DNA of 64,000 nt from an uncultured Lachnospiraceae bacterium (GTDB lineage Bacteria > Bacillota > Clostridia > Lachnospirales > Lachnospiraceae): positions 27,144-91,143 of the forward strand of contig CAJTMC010000014.1 of the NCBI GenBank assembly GCA_910577115.1. Reading direction: 5' to 3'. Numbering within the stretch: position 1 is the stretch's first letter; every line of letters starts with the position of its first letter. A program made the position numbers and the translations under genes. Positions 16,100-24,645 of the stretch are shown here, piece by piece. The notes beneath the pieces were generated by a model. The model saw only the letters and a list, made by a program, of their open reading frames with translations, was not told the origin of the DNA and searched no databases.

Positions 16100-17500
16100 A
16101 TGTATCAGACTTTTGAAGAAAATAAAAACTATTTGAATGATAAACTGCATGTCAGCGAGAGCTTTGACATTGTTAACCGCGAAATTACAATCGGTGAAAA
16201 GAATGCAGTCTTCTATTTTATAGACGGCTTTTGCAAAGACGAGATGATGCAAAAGCTTTTACAGTTCCTTATGGGCCTGAAAAGCGATGATATGCCGAAA
16301 AACGCAAAGGGCTTGAACAAACTTTTGCCCCACGTGGAGGTTGACCTTTCAAAGGACTTTGAAGAAATTGCCAAAAACGTGCTCTGCGGCGTTTTTGCTG
16401 TAATTATTGAAGGGTTTGATGAGTGCATCTTAATAGACTCTCGCACCTATCCCGCCCGTGGCGTGTCTGAACCCGAAAAAGACAAGGTTTTAAGAGGATC
16501 AAAGGACGGCTTTGTGGAAACCATTGTATTTAATACTGCCCTGATACGACGCCGTATCAGAAGCACCGATCTGAGAATGGAAATGCTCAGCGCAGGAAAA
16601 GCATCAAAAACTGACATAGTACTCTGTTACATGGACAGCCGCGTTGACAAGGAATTTCTGAAAAAAATCAGGGACCGTATCAACGATATTAAGGTAGATG
16701 CGCTCACTTTAAATCAGGAAAGTCTCGCAGAGTGCCTTTATACCTCAAAATGGTTTAACCCTTTTCCAAAGTTTAAGTACACAGAACGTCCCGACACCGC
16801 CGCTGCACAGGTTCTTGAGGGAAGCATTATCATTTTAGTTGACAATTCTCCCTCCGCGATGATCCTTCCCATCAGCGTCCTCGACATGGTGCAGGAAGCC
16901 GATGACTTTTACTTTCCGCCTGTTACCGGCTCCTATTTAAGGTTATCCCGATTTTTGATTCTAATACTGACCTACTTTGTCACACCCACATTTTTACTTT
17001 TAATGCAAAATCCCGACTGGATACCGCCAGGATTTGAATTTATAGTTGTGAAGGAAGACATTAATGTACCGCTCATTTGGCAGTTTTTAATTCTTGAGCT
17101 TGCCATTGACGGTTTGCGCCTTGCCGCTGTGAACACACCAAACATGCTTTCGACTCCATTAAGCGTTATGGCAGCCCTGATTCTCGGTGAGTTTTCCGTA
17201 AAAAGCGGTTGGTTTAACGCAGAAGTCATGCTGTACATGGCGTTTGTTGCAATTGCAAACTATACACATCCAAGCTATGAGCTCGGATATGCGATTAAAT
17301 TTTTCAGAATCATCAATCTGATTCTGACTGCTATTTTCCAATTTTGGGGATATATTGCAGGTATTATTCTATTCTTTTTTGCAATTGTATCAAACAAAAT
17401 GGTATCCGGTCAAAGCTACCTTTATCCAATTATTCCGTTTAGCTGGAAGAAACTCAGCCATGCATTATTCCGATACAGGCTGCCCAAATCTCAGGAATAA
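16100..17500 (+). CDS. Spore germination protein, GerA/SpoVAF family
   Basis: A 466-residue GerA-type protein. The soluble N-terminal half includes DGFCKDEMMQKLLQFLMGL, GVFAVIIEGFDECILIDSRT, YPARGVSEPEKDKVLRGSKD and CYMDSRVDKEFLKKIRDRI; the C-terminal half has about five membrane segments from residue 290. The EPEKDKVLRGSKDGFVET signature and solo context (no gerB/gerC neighbours) fit SpoVAF-like proteins, which associate with the germinosome and dipicolinate channel, better than nutrient receptors. ATG 16100 has GGGGG 7 bases upstream; an in-frame ATG at 16046 lacks a site. Divergent from cotJABC. Confidence 0.88.
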   Translation: MYQTFEENKNYLNDKLHVSESFDIVNREITIGEKNAVFYFIDGFCKDEMMQKLLQFLMGLKSDDMPKNAKGLNKLLPHVEVDLSKDFEEIAKNVLCGVFAVIIEGFDECILIDSRTYPARGVSEPEKDKVLRGSKDGFVETIVFNTALIRRRIRSTDLRMEMLSAGKASKTDIVLCYMDSRVDKEFLKKIRDRINDIKVDALTLNQESLAECLYTSKWFNPFPKFKYTERPDTAAAQVLEGSIIILVDNSPSAMILPISVLDMVQEADDFYFPPVTGSYLRLSRFLILILTYFVTPTFLLLMQNPDWIPPGFEFIVVKEDINVPLIWQFLILELAIDGLRLAAVNTPNMLSTPLSVMAALILGEFSVKSGWFNAEVMLYMAFVAIANYTHPSYELGYAIKFFRIINLILTAIFQFWGYIAGIILFFFAIVSNKMVSGQSYLYPIIPFSWKKLSHALFRYRLPKSQE

Positions 17501-17562
17501 AAAATTTGCTTTTTGAGACCTTTTTATTGAATAAATAGACTGCTTTTTCCGTAAACTAAAAC

Positions 17563-17613
17563 AGAGGGTATCCTCGAAGTCATGTAATGACTTGTGAGAT
17601 ACTCTCTTATTTT
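17563..17613 (+). terminator. Terminator of the spoVAF-like gene
   Basis: A long imperfect hairpin (AGAGGGTATC..AAGTCA / TGACTT..GATACTCTCT) followed by TTATTTTTAG; it ends at the dut stop codon. Confidence 0.75.
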
Positions 17614-18065
17614 TAGTTTCTCCCTGTAGAGCCAAACCCTCCGCGGTTTGGTCCGGTCAGTTCACTGACATCCTCAAATTCAATGTCCGGCTGCTGCTCC
17701 ATAATCCGAAACTGGCAGATACGGTCATTTACATGAATTTCGGTATCCCTCATGGCATACATTGGAACAAACCATGCATCATCGTTTCCACAATACCCAC
17801 CCTCTCCGGTTTCTCTGTCAGGACCATCAATCACACCTTGGTGATTCACCTGTATCAATCCGAAATTTTTAAAAGTAGAGCTTCTTGGAACAACATGCGC
17901 CTCATAGCCTCTTGGCAGTTCTACTGCTATCCCGAGCGGTATCAGCTTAAACTCGCCTTTTTTCATCACCACGTCCTGCGCCGCCCGAAGGTCAATCCAG
18001 TTTCCCTTTGAAATCTTCTCAAGCTTTTGTACTTTATCCGTAAAATATTTTATTTTAATTTTCAC
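17613..18065 (-). CDS. dut: dUTP diphosphatase
   Basis: A 150-residue trimeric dUTPase. The five family motifs are visible in order: GNWIDLRAA, VPRSSTFKNFGL, NHQGVIDGPDRE (usually DSGYRG), DRICQFRIMEQ and GGFGSTGRN, the last a P-loop-like arm. It hydrolyses dUTP to dUMP and keeps uracil out of DNA. The start is GTG at 18065 with AAGGAG 6 bases upstream. Third gene of the NrdR-controlled nrdD-nrdG-dut operon, 28 bp after nrdG, which couples dUTP removal to deoxynucleotide synthesis. Confidence 0.94.
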   Translation of the reverse strand: MKIKIKYFTDKVQKLEKISKGNWIDLRAAQDVVMKKGEFKLIPLGIAVELPRGYEAHVVPRSSTFKNFGLIQVNHQGVIDGPDRETGEGGYCGNDDAWFVPMYAMRDTEIHVNDRICQFRIMEQQPDIEFEDVSELTGPNRGGFGSTGRN

Positions 18066-18093
18066 TATGTGCTCCTTTTGTCAACCAAGTATA

Positions 18094-18675
18094 TTATGCT
18101 TTCTTTATCGAACAGCTTCCGCCCATGCTAAACGGAATAATATTCGTTTCGCGTCCCATCGGAATGTCGTCATGATCCTCGCAGTAAAGCAATGGTACTG
18201 TTCTATCTTCCCCTGCAAGTGTAGACTGCACATCTATGACACGTTGATTTCTGCTACCCTTCCACATAAGCGTCGCGTCCTTCTTGTCCTGCTCAAATTC
18301 CCCATCAACAAGCACGTCCACATACTTCATCAGAGAAGAATTCATTATATTTTCCCACACATCACCTGTATAAAGCCATATGGTCTTATCCGGATATTTC
18401 TCCCGAATTTCCATTGCAAGCTGTTTAACACCACCGCGGTTTGCACAATGGAGCGGATCGCCTCCCGAAAACGTAATTCCTGATATATATGGCTGGTCAA
18501 GCTGCTCAAAAATCTCACGCTTCGCATCTTCATCAAATTCAAGCCCGCCATCGGGATCCCATGTAACAGGGTTCTGACACCCCTTGCAGCAATGTTCACA
18601 TCCTGCCACCCATAGAACAACTCTCAAACCATCTCCGTTTAACATATCGTCTTTTGTAATATTGTGATATCTCAT
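18094..18675 (-). CDS. nrdG: Anaerobic ribonucleotide reductase activating protein
   Basis: A 193-residue radical-SAM enzyme. The cluster motif is CEHCCKGC (CX3CX2C, about residues 30-37), followed by GITFSGGDPL, the SAM-binding glycine motif. NrdG cleaves SAM to install the glycyl radical on NrdD. It lies 90 bp downstream of nrdD with AGAGG before its ATG. Confidence 0.95.
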   Translation of the reverse strand: MRYHNITKDDMLNGDGLRVVLWVAGCEHCCKGCQNPVTWDPDGGLEFDEDAKREIFEQLDQPYISGITFSGGDPLHCANRGGVKQLAMEIREKYPDKTIWLYTGDVWENIMNSSLMKYVDVLVDGEFEQDKKDATLMWKGSRNQRVIDVQSTLAGEDRTVPLLYCEDHDDIPMGRETNIIPFSMGGSCSIKKA

Positions 18676-18765
18676 TACGCGTCAACCTCTTATTCACTAT
18701 ATTTTCTTATATCATGAAGTACACTGCTCATTGCGTTCTTCTAAAACATAGAATTTCCTCATTTT

Positions 18766-20931
18766 TTACATACTTTTCCGCTCTGCAATTTCTGCCATCT
18801 TGGCATCATTTAACCGCGTATCTCCGTGTACACGCGAATAGGACAAATAACCGTTCATACGATCAATCTTTGTCAGATTTTTGCTGCCACATTTCGGACA
18901 TACATCCATCTCAAGCTCCTGATGACCGCAATCATCACAGTATGCAAGCGACAAATTAACACCCTCGTAAAATCCCATTTCCATTGCACGCCGCACCAGC
19001 GTCTTGATTGCCGCAATATTATAATCAATCGGATACTTTACATACTGTATTTTTCCGCCATTTGAAAGCTCCCAAAAGCGATATTCCAAGTTTTGCTTCT
19101 CAATCGGGGTAATATCCTCTGTTACATGGCAGTGAAAGCTATTGCTGACATATTCCCTGTCAGAGACACCCTCGACAATGCCATATTTTGCCCGAAACTG
19201 CTTTACCTGAAGACCGCAAAGATTCTCTGCAGGCGTTCCATAAATTGCATAAAGATTCCCGTCCTCCTCCTTAAAGCGGTTCACCTCTTTATTGATGTAT
19301 TCCAAAACCTCCATCGCAAATGCGCCATCTTCCACAAGAGACTTTCCGTTATAAAGCATCTGAAGTTCATTAAATGCCGTAATGCCGAAGGAAGCGGTTG
19401 CAGATTTCAAAAGGGGCTTAATCTTGTCAGAGAGCTTTAAATGTCCGCCCAAAAATCCGCCCTCGCAGTACGCCAGCGGATTGGTTGAAGCACGCATATT
19501 TCCAAGATAAGCATACGTCCTGATATGAAGCTGCCTGATTAAATTCAAATAATAATCCAATACCTCATAAAAGTCTCTGCTCTCCTGTCTTGCTTTAGCT
19601 AAAATCATCGGCAAATGCAGCGACACAGCTCCGACATTAAAACGTCCCACAAATACAGGACTGTCATTCTTATCCGCAGGATGCATTCCGCCTCTTTCAT
19701 ACCACGGTGACAAAAACGCGCGGCAGCCCATCGGAGAAATCGCTTTTCCATATTGCTTATACATACTTGCAATGTATCCCTTTCCCGTAAGACTTAGCCA
19801 ATCAGGATACATTGTTTTGGCAGAACATTTAATTCCTGCTTCAAACACATCTTCCAGTTCTTTCCCTGGTCCATGTAAACTTTCATCATATAAAAAGACG
19901 ATCTTAGGGAAGAGTACGGGTTTTTTGCACTCCTTCTTTCCTTGTCCCTTTCTTCTTACATTAAGCATATGAATAGTTGCCATCTTTGCAAACCGTTCTC
20001 TGCCAATACCGGCTGTCACAGTGATAAACGGGTAATCACCACGGCTACTTGCTACTGTATTAAACTTATACTCCCAGCCCTGAAACCCCTGATCAAACTC
20101 ACGTTCTACATCTGCCAGTGATACTTCTTCCGCCTTTTTTTCATCAATACCAAGTGATTTGTATTTTTCGAGTGCTGCCTGATATGTTTTCTCTGCATAG
20201 GGCGCAAGAATTTTATCCACCTCCGGTACAGTAAATCCACCATACTGCTGACTTGCTGCGCTCAAAACAATATCACCGATTACATCAAATGCAACATCAA
20301 GCGATTTTGGCTCATTATACCAAATGTTGCCCATCTCAAAACCACCCGAAAGGACGTTTTGCACATCAAAAAGACAACAGTTCATCGTATCACGGCGCGC
20401 CGACATATCGTGCACGTAAATGTAACCATCCCTGCATGCCTGTATCTCCTCGGTGGTCATAAAAAATTTCTGATAGAGTTCTTTATTAAACTGGTTAAAA
20501 ATCAGACTTCGCTTTGTAGAAACAAGAGCCGAATCCGTATTAGCATTCTCCTTATCACCTACATACATGATAGACTGACTCTTTTTGTACACATCGTCCA
20601 TCATACGCACGAAGTCCTGTTTATAATTCCGATAATCACGATAGCTCTTGGCTACGACCGGCTTTACCTCCTCAAGAGCGCTCTCCACAATATTGTGCAT
20701 TACGGGAATCGGAATTTCACCTGTTTCCATCTCGTCCACCTTGTTAATTACATAACTGCATATATGACACTTATCCTCATCTGTAAACTTTGCAAGAGCA
20801 CGGTATGCCGACTTTCCGACAGCCGTTATTACTTTCTGCACATTAAATGCTTCCCTGCTTCCATCTTTTTTAATGACATAGACCGTATTTTTCGGTTTGT
20901 AAAGTGCACCGTAGTCAATTTCTTCGTTCAT
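18766..20931 (-). CDS. nrdD: Anaerobic ribonucleoside-triphosphate reductase
   Basis: A 721-residue class III reductase. An N-terminal ATP-cone (VIKKDGSREAFNVQKVITAV, residues about 20-110) provides allosteric control. The catalytic barrel follows, and the C-terminus carries a four-Cys zinc site (CDDCGHQELEMDVCPKC) and the glycyl radical loop RMNGYLSYSR. It reduces NTPs to dNTPs under anaerobic conditions. I chose ATG 20931 because GGAGG lies 6 bases ahead; the ATG at 20937 touches that site. The promoter and two NrdR boxes upstream indicate repression when dATP is plentiful. Confidence 0.96.
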   Translation of the reverse strand: MNEEIDYGALYKPKNTVYVIKKDGSREAFNVQKVITAVGKSAYRALAKFTDEDKCHICSYVINKVDEMETGEIPIPVMHNIVESALEEVKPVVAKSYRDYRNYKQDFVRMMDDVYKKSQSIMYVGDKENANTDSALVSTKRSLIFNQFNKELYQKFFMTTEEIQACRDGYIYVHDMSARRDTMNCCLFDVQNVLSGGFEMGNIWYNEPKSLDVAFDVIGDIVLSAASQQYGGFTVPEVDKILAPYAEKTYQAALEKYKSLGIDEKKAEEVSLADVEREFDQGFQGWEYKFNTVASSRGDYPFITVTAGIGRERFAKMATIHMLNVRRKGQGKKECKKPVLFPKIVFLYDESLHGPGKELEDVFEAGIKCSAKTMYPDWLSLTGKGYIASMYKQYGKAISPMGCRAFLSPWYERGGMHPADKNDSPVFVGRFNVGAVSLHLPMILAKARQESRDFYEVLDYYLNLIRQLHIRTYAYLGNMRASTNPLAYCEGGFLGGHLKLSDKIKPLLKSATASFGITAFNELQMLYNGKSLVEDGAFAMEVLEYINKEVNRFKEEDGNLYAIYGTPAENLCGLQVKQFRAKYGIVEGVSDREYVSNSFHCHVTEDITPIEKQNLEYRFWELSNGGKIQYVKYPIDYNIAAIKTLVRRAMEMGFYEGVNLSLAYCDDCGHQELEMDVCPKCGSKNLTKIDRMNGYLSYSRVHGDTRLNDAKMAEIAERKSM

Positions 20932-21017
20932 TTTCATCCTCCATGCTGAATTTCCCTATTGTATGTCTGACACTAAGTTTCCAGAATATTTTCACAACCA
21001 CCCTGAATACTACAAAT

Positions 21018-21033
21018 TGTATTTATATAGTAT
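21018..21033 (-). promoter_or_regulatory. NrdR box, distal
   Basis: Minus-strand ATACTATATAAATACA resembles the NrdR consensus (acaCwAtATaTwGtgt). Its centre is 32 bp from the second box, three helical turns, as is usual for NrdR pairs. Confidence 0.7.
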
Positions 21034-21049
21034 GTGTTATTTAATTCGC

Positions 21050-21065
21050 ATACTATATATAGTGC
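21050..21065 (-). promoter_or_regulatory. NrdR box, proximal
   Basis: ATACTATATATAGTGC contains the perfect 10-bp NrdR core CTATATATAG. It lies just downstream of the nrdD -10 element, over the likely transcription start, fitting repression. Confidence 0.85.
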
Positions 21066-21074
21066 CTGTTTACT

Positions 21075-21103
21075 AGTATAGAATAATTACCATACTATGT
21101 CAA
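21075..21103 (-). promoter_or_regulatory. nrdD-nrdG-dut promoter
   Basis: Minus-strand TTGACA (21103-21098), 17-bp spacer, TATACT (21080-21075). The leader to nrdD is about 135 nt and contains both NrdR boxes. Confidence 0.85.
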
Positions 21104-21417
21104 TTAAACTTATTCACAGTAAACAACAATTTTATTTATATAAATACAACAATTTTTATAAAATGCAGAAAATCCTATTGACTTATTCAAGAATCTTGTT
21201 CCTAATTTTCAAAAAGTATTCGATATAGAAAGATAACGTGTGTCCAACAGGAAATTAACGCACATTTGATTATGCATAACTTTGCGGAAATGATTACCTC
21301 GCACGCAGCCCATAACTGTATAAGCATTTCATCAATTCTTATATAGAATAGCCTAAAACCAATCCATTGTATAACTGTTTTTCCGACAGATGAAAGTCTG
21401 CTGATTTGTCATGACTG

Positions 21418-21464
21418 AAAAAAGATAACAGAAACAGAAGAATCAAATATCTTCCGTCTCTGTT
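21418..21464 (-). terminator. Terminator after a decayed ORF
   Basis: Minus-strand AACAGAGACGGAAGAT pairs with ATTCTTCTGTTTCTGTT, then TCTTTTTT. It follows the ORF fragment at 21492-21611. The stretch 21104-21417 shows no recognisable gene. Confidence 0.65.
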
Positions 21465-21491
21465 TAAAAGATTTTTATATCAATCTTAACT

Positions 21492-21611
21492 TCATGACAT
21501 TGAACGACAGACCTCACCACTTTTATCATCATATACTGGCAAAGCAAAACGGATAATCAGTACAATTTTCTCTCCATTAAGGTCAGCAACAATATTTACG
21601 TTTCTATCCAC
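21492..21611 (-). pseudogene. ORF remnant upstream of nrdD
   Basis: A frame of 39 codons from GTG 21611: VDRNVNIVADLNGEKIVLII then RFALPVYDDKSGEVCRSMS. The opening resembles the N-terminus of an uncharacterised protein family I associate with Lachnospiraceae accessory DNA, but that is from memory. It ends early and is followed by a good terminator, so it is probably the leftover of a larger, deleted gene. Confidence 0.35.
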
Positions 21612-21740
21612 GATATCCTATTTTCTACCCTGTGTTCTCGAAATTATATAAAATTTTTCTTTCGGATTTTACCCTATTTTGTTTCAGCAAATAATTAGCC
21701 AAAATAATTATATAATACAATCACAAACTACCCGGAGAAA

Positions 21741-22586
21741 TTAAAAATAGTCCTCCATATACCCATCCACAAGCCACTTATTCACAAGCGCTCCGCAGAA
21801 AAAAATATACATGCAGAAATAAAGCCAAATCATCACTATAATAATGGTCGTCAGACTTCCATACATCGAAAAGCCTCCAAAATAATCCACATACACCGAA
21901 AAGCCAAACGAATACAATGTCCAAAAAACAGAGGTAAACACTGCTCCGGGATAATGCTCTTTCCATGCCAGCTGGTTATTTGGAAGAATACTGTACATGG
22001 TACAGAACACGACAGAAATCATTGCCGCTACCAAAATATGCCGTAATCCTCCCACTGCCCGCCAAAGCTCCGATGTAATCCCACCGTCCTTAATGATCCA
22101 CTTTGCAATCGTATTTCCAAATACAAGCAAACCGATTGATAACAATACAGCAAGCAGTAAAAATATTGTATACAACGCCGCCTTTATCCTCAAAAGAATA
22201 TAGTTCCTCGACTCGTCAACCTCATAAATATGATTTAACCCCCGTATCAATGCAAGTACGCCCTTTGATGCCGACCAGATAATGACCACCGCAGAAACTG
22301 ACAGGAGTGTCATATTATTGCCATGATAGCTGTCAATAATTCCGACAAGAAAGCTATACACCCGCTCCGGAATCACTGCCTGCGAAATCGTTACCATATT
22401 CTTTTTTACGATTGCATCATGGGGAAGCAGTCCGCTCACTACCATAATCATGGGAATGATAGAAAGAAATAAAAAGAACGCCGCCCCCGAGGCGTAGGTG
22501 CTGACCTCCGCCTCCTGAACGGATTTGCGTATATCTTTTTGCAGTCTGTATATTTTAAAGTAAATACTTTCCTTATATGCTTTCAT
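21741..22586 (-). CDS. YihY/BrkB-family membrane protein
   Basis: A 281-residue polytopic membrane protein with six predicted segments. Family marks include YASGAAFFLFLSIIPMIMVV, the Trp-Ser-Ala-Ser-Lys motif (IIWSASKGVLALIRGLN) and YSILPN. YihY proteins were once called ribonuclease BN in error; their function is unknown and a transport role has been proposed. It lies 29 bp after the SpoIID-like gene on the same strand. Confidence 0.88.
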   Translation of the reverse strand: MKAYKESIYFKIYRLQKDIRKSVQEAEVSTYASGAAFFLFLSIIPMIMVVSGLLPHDAIVKKNMVTISQAVIPERVYSFLVGIIDSYHGNNMTLLSVSAVVIIWSASKGVLALIRGLNHIYEVDESRNYILLRIKAALYTIFLLLAVLLSIGLLVFGNTIAKWIIKDGGITSELWRAVGGLRHILVAAMISVVFCTMYSILPNNQLAWKEHYPGAVFTSVFWTLYSFGFSVYVDYFGGFSMYGSLTTIIIVMIWLYFCMYIFFCGALVNKWLVDGYMEDYF

Positions 22587-22615
22587 CCACTGCGCCTCTT
22601 TTCGTGTCGTAGGGC

Positions 22616-24181
22616 TTATTTTAAGCTGTCTACGGACATTATGGCTCCGTTATAATAATATGCCAGTATCTCATAAGCTGTGCATCCCCGGTCTGCCAGA
22701 CACTTTGCACCGTTCTGCGACATTCCGCACCCATGCCCAAGCCCTGCACCATGTATGACGATTTCCCTTAAATTATCCCCACTTTCCGCATTATTATCAG
22801 AACCCGTATTGCCATATTTTTTTTCAATATAAAAGTAAGCGCTTGCAAGCAAATCTCCCAAACTGTACTGCGAACCGTCCTTTTTGACAAGCGTATCTCC
22901 CGCCGTTCCGAATGCCTGTCTGATGACATGCTGCGTCCGCACACTCACCATGAAATTCTGCGTTTCTATGATAATCCCCGTCACAAGACCACTCTTATGA
23001 CGCTTTAAAATGCGTATATCTTTCACCGCACATTCCTCCAATATTTTTTCTTTCGAGAGATATTGGGAACGAATCCGAACATTCTGCGGCTGTGCATTGG
23101 AAAGCTCATACAATTTCTGCAAAAATGTCCGGCACGCCTCCCCTTCTAAGCTTTTGTCATAATTCCAGCGGTACCATGCCTCTCCAAACTCCGGATCAGA
23201 CGGATTTCCATTGTCAATAAATTGCTGATAAGCTGCTTCTCCCTCCGTATTATTTTCTGCAAAAATGTCCTCCCCTGTTTCGTATAAATAATTATCGGAA
23301 AAAGTTTCCAGCTCGCTCCACACCCGCGCACCACCATTGTAACCGCTCGACGTGGAATAATAAAAGCTTTCAATTACTTCACCATCGTATGTAAGCACTT
23401 CATTTCTCGTATCATTGACCGCCAAAACTGCCTCCGCAGTCTCTTCTATGTTTTTGTACACCTGAAAAGCCGTACTGTCGTCCACATTTGCCTTCCATTC
23501 CGGATAGGCATAGCTTTTTTTATGAAAATAGGTATATGTACGAGCGCTGATTGCCTGCGCCTTTAAAGCCTCTGCAGGGTAGGAAGACGGCATTTCACTT
23601 GGCACAACGCCATACAGATATTCCTCAACCTTAAGCTCATTGACCAACACAATCCCTTCACTTGTACCATAACATTCCATCGTTCCTCTATAAGAAGCCT
23701 CTGCACTTCGTTTTAAATTCGTAATGCGGCATACGCCTTGATCTTTTGCCGTAACCTTAAGTACCTCGGAATGATCCTGAAAAAGCTCTTTGGTAATCAA
23801 AAATTCTTCACCGCTTCCGCATTCGGTTACAGTATTTCCATACTCCACAATCATCCCGCTGTCACTTACAATGTTTATCGCTCCATGATAAATTCCCTGA
23901 AAGCCGTCCGTTTTAATCAGAACTCTGATCGTATCGGAAAGCGCCTCCACTCTGCTGATTTCCTCTTCTTTCTGTGTGATACCGCCTGCAAGGTCTTTTG
24001 TATCTTCCTCCTGTTTCTTATCCTCGTTCTCTGTAATCCCTTCATGTTCTTTCAGATCCTGTGTTGATACATTGCACCAATAAATTCCCGCTGCCAAAAC
24101 CAACCACAAAAACACCGTTATCAACTTTTTCAGTATTATTTTTCCACGCCTGTTTTCCTGAATTTCCTTATACCTCCACAT
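22616..24181 (-). CDS. SpoIID/LytB-domain wall-modifying protein
   Basis: About 521 residues. One N-terminal membrane anchor (KLITVFLWLVLAAGIYW) precedes an extracellular part. The SpoIID/LytB domain (about 180-510) has VVPSEMPSSYPAEALKAQA with the presumed catalytic Glu, ISARTYTYF, and ends HGAGLGHGCGMSQNGAK, a family hallmark. SpoIID is a lytic transglycosylase acting on denuded glycan during engulfment; this copy is longer than the sporulation protein and lacks the spoIIQ/spoIIID neighbourhood, so it may be a vegetative paralogue. ATG 24181 is taken, preceded directly by an in-frame TTG. Confidence 0.85.
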   Translation of the reverse strand: MWRYKEIQENRRGKIILKKLITVFLWLVLAAGIYWCNVSTQDLKEHEGITENEDKKQEEDTKDLAGGITQKEEEISRVEALSDTIRVLIKTDGFQGIYHGAINIVSDSGMIVEYGNTVTECGSGEEFLITKELFQDHSEVLKVTAKDQGVCRITNLKRSAEASYRGTMECYGTSEGIVLVNELKVEEYLYGVVPSEMPSSYPAEALKAQAISARTYTYFHKKSYAYPEWKANVDDSTAFQVYKNIEETAEAVLAVNDTRNEVLTYDGEVIESFYYSTSSGYNGGARVWSELETFSDNYLYETGEDIFAENNTEGEAAYQQFIDNGNPSDPEFGEAWYRWNYDKSLEGEACRTFLQKLYELSNAQPQNVRIRSQYLSKEKILEECAVKDIRILKRHKSGLVTGIIIETQNFMVSVRTQHVIRQAFGTAGDTLVKKDGSQYSLGDLLASAYFYIEKKYGNTGSDNNAESGDNLREIVIHGAGLGHGCGMSQNGAKCLADRGCTAYEILAYYYNGAIMSVDSLK

Positions 24182-24281
24182 CAATTGTTGGATAACTTAT
24201 TTACATGAACATATGTATCAAACGCCGGCATGCCGCTTTATCAAGCCCAAAACACCTGCACGCAAAGGCTGTTATCGAACG

Positions 24282-24308
24282 AAAAAGCAGCCCGCAAAGG
24301 CTGCTTTT
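24282..24308 (-). terminator. Terminator of the 6S RNA gene
   Basis: GC-rich hairpin AAAGCAGCC / GGCTGCTTT with a CGCAAA-type loop, then TTTTT on the minus strand. Confidence 0.85.
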
Positions 24309-24320
24309 CTTCATTCGTAT

Positions 24321-24500
24321 ATCCCCAAAATGCCGGCTCCTGTATTTTGACTCCTAGCCAATGCTAGGTGGGCAACCGCAACCATCTCGCTGTCTTCCCC
24401 TGGCCAAAATGGGGGGCATGACATTAATCAGGCAATATAGGAATCCCGTTTAAAGTGATGTAGGTTCAAAATAGCAAGAGTTATCGAACATCTCAGATTA
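24321..24500 (-). ncRNA. ssrS: 6S RNA
   Basis: A free-standing RNA gene of about 180 nt between the HK and SpoIID-like genes, with its own promoter and terminator. The 5' part CTGAGATGTTCG (24496-24485) matches the start of E. coli 6S RNA as I recall it. CTGAGATG pairs with CATTTTGG (24332-24325), and CTCTTGCTATTTTGA (24480-24466) pairs with TCAAAATACAGGAG (24350-24337), giving the long closing stem. A CCTAGC/GCTAGG hairpin lies inside the open central region. 6S RNA mimics an open promoter and sequesters the housekeeping RNA polymerase holoenzyme in stationary phase. Exact ends are approximate. Confidence 0.82.
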
Positions 24501-24504
24501 ATTA

Positions 24505-24534
24505 TAGTATACCCTATCATTATCAAAATATCAA
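24505..24534 (-). promoter_or_regulatory. 6S RNA promoter
   Basis: Minus-strand TTGATA (24534-24529), 18-bp spacer, TATACT (24510-24505); an overlapping TATAAT lies at 24506-24501. Confidence 0.65.
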
Positions 24535-24645
24535 TATGTAACCCTCACACATCTTTACTAATATTTGTAATTAAATTTTTGCAATTTTACATATGGATTT
24601 TTTCTGATTCCGGCGCATAAAATTCAATGCACGCTATTTGCACAA

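Noticed and set aside
24321..24500. Possible c-di-GMP or other riboswitch
   Set aside because: The sequence lacks the riboswitch core, has its own promoter and terminator, and its ends pair in the 6S RNA manner.
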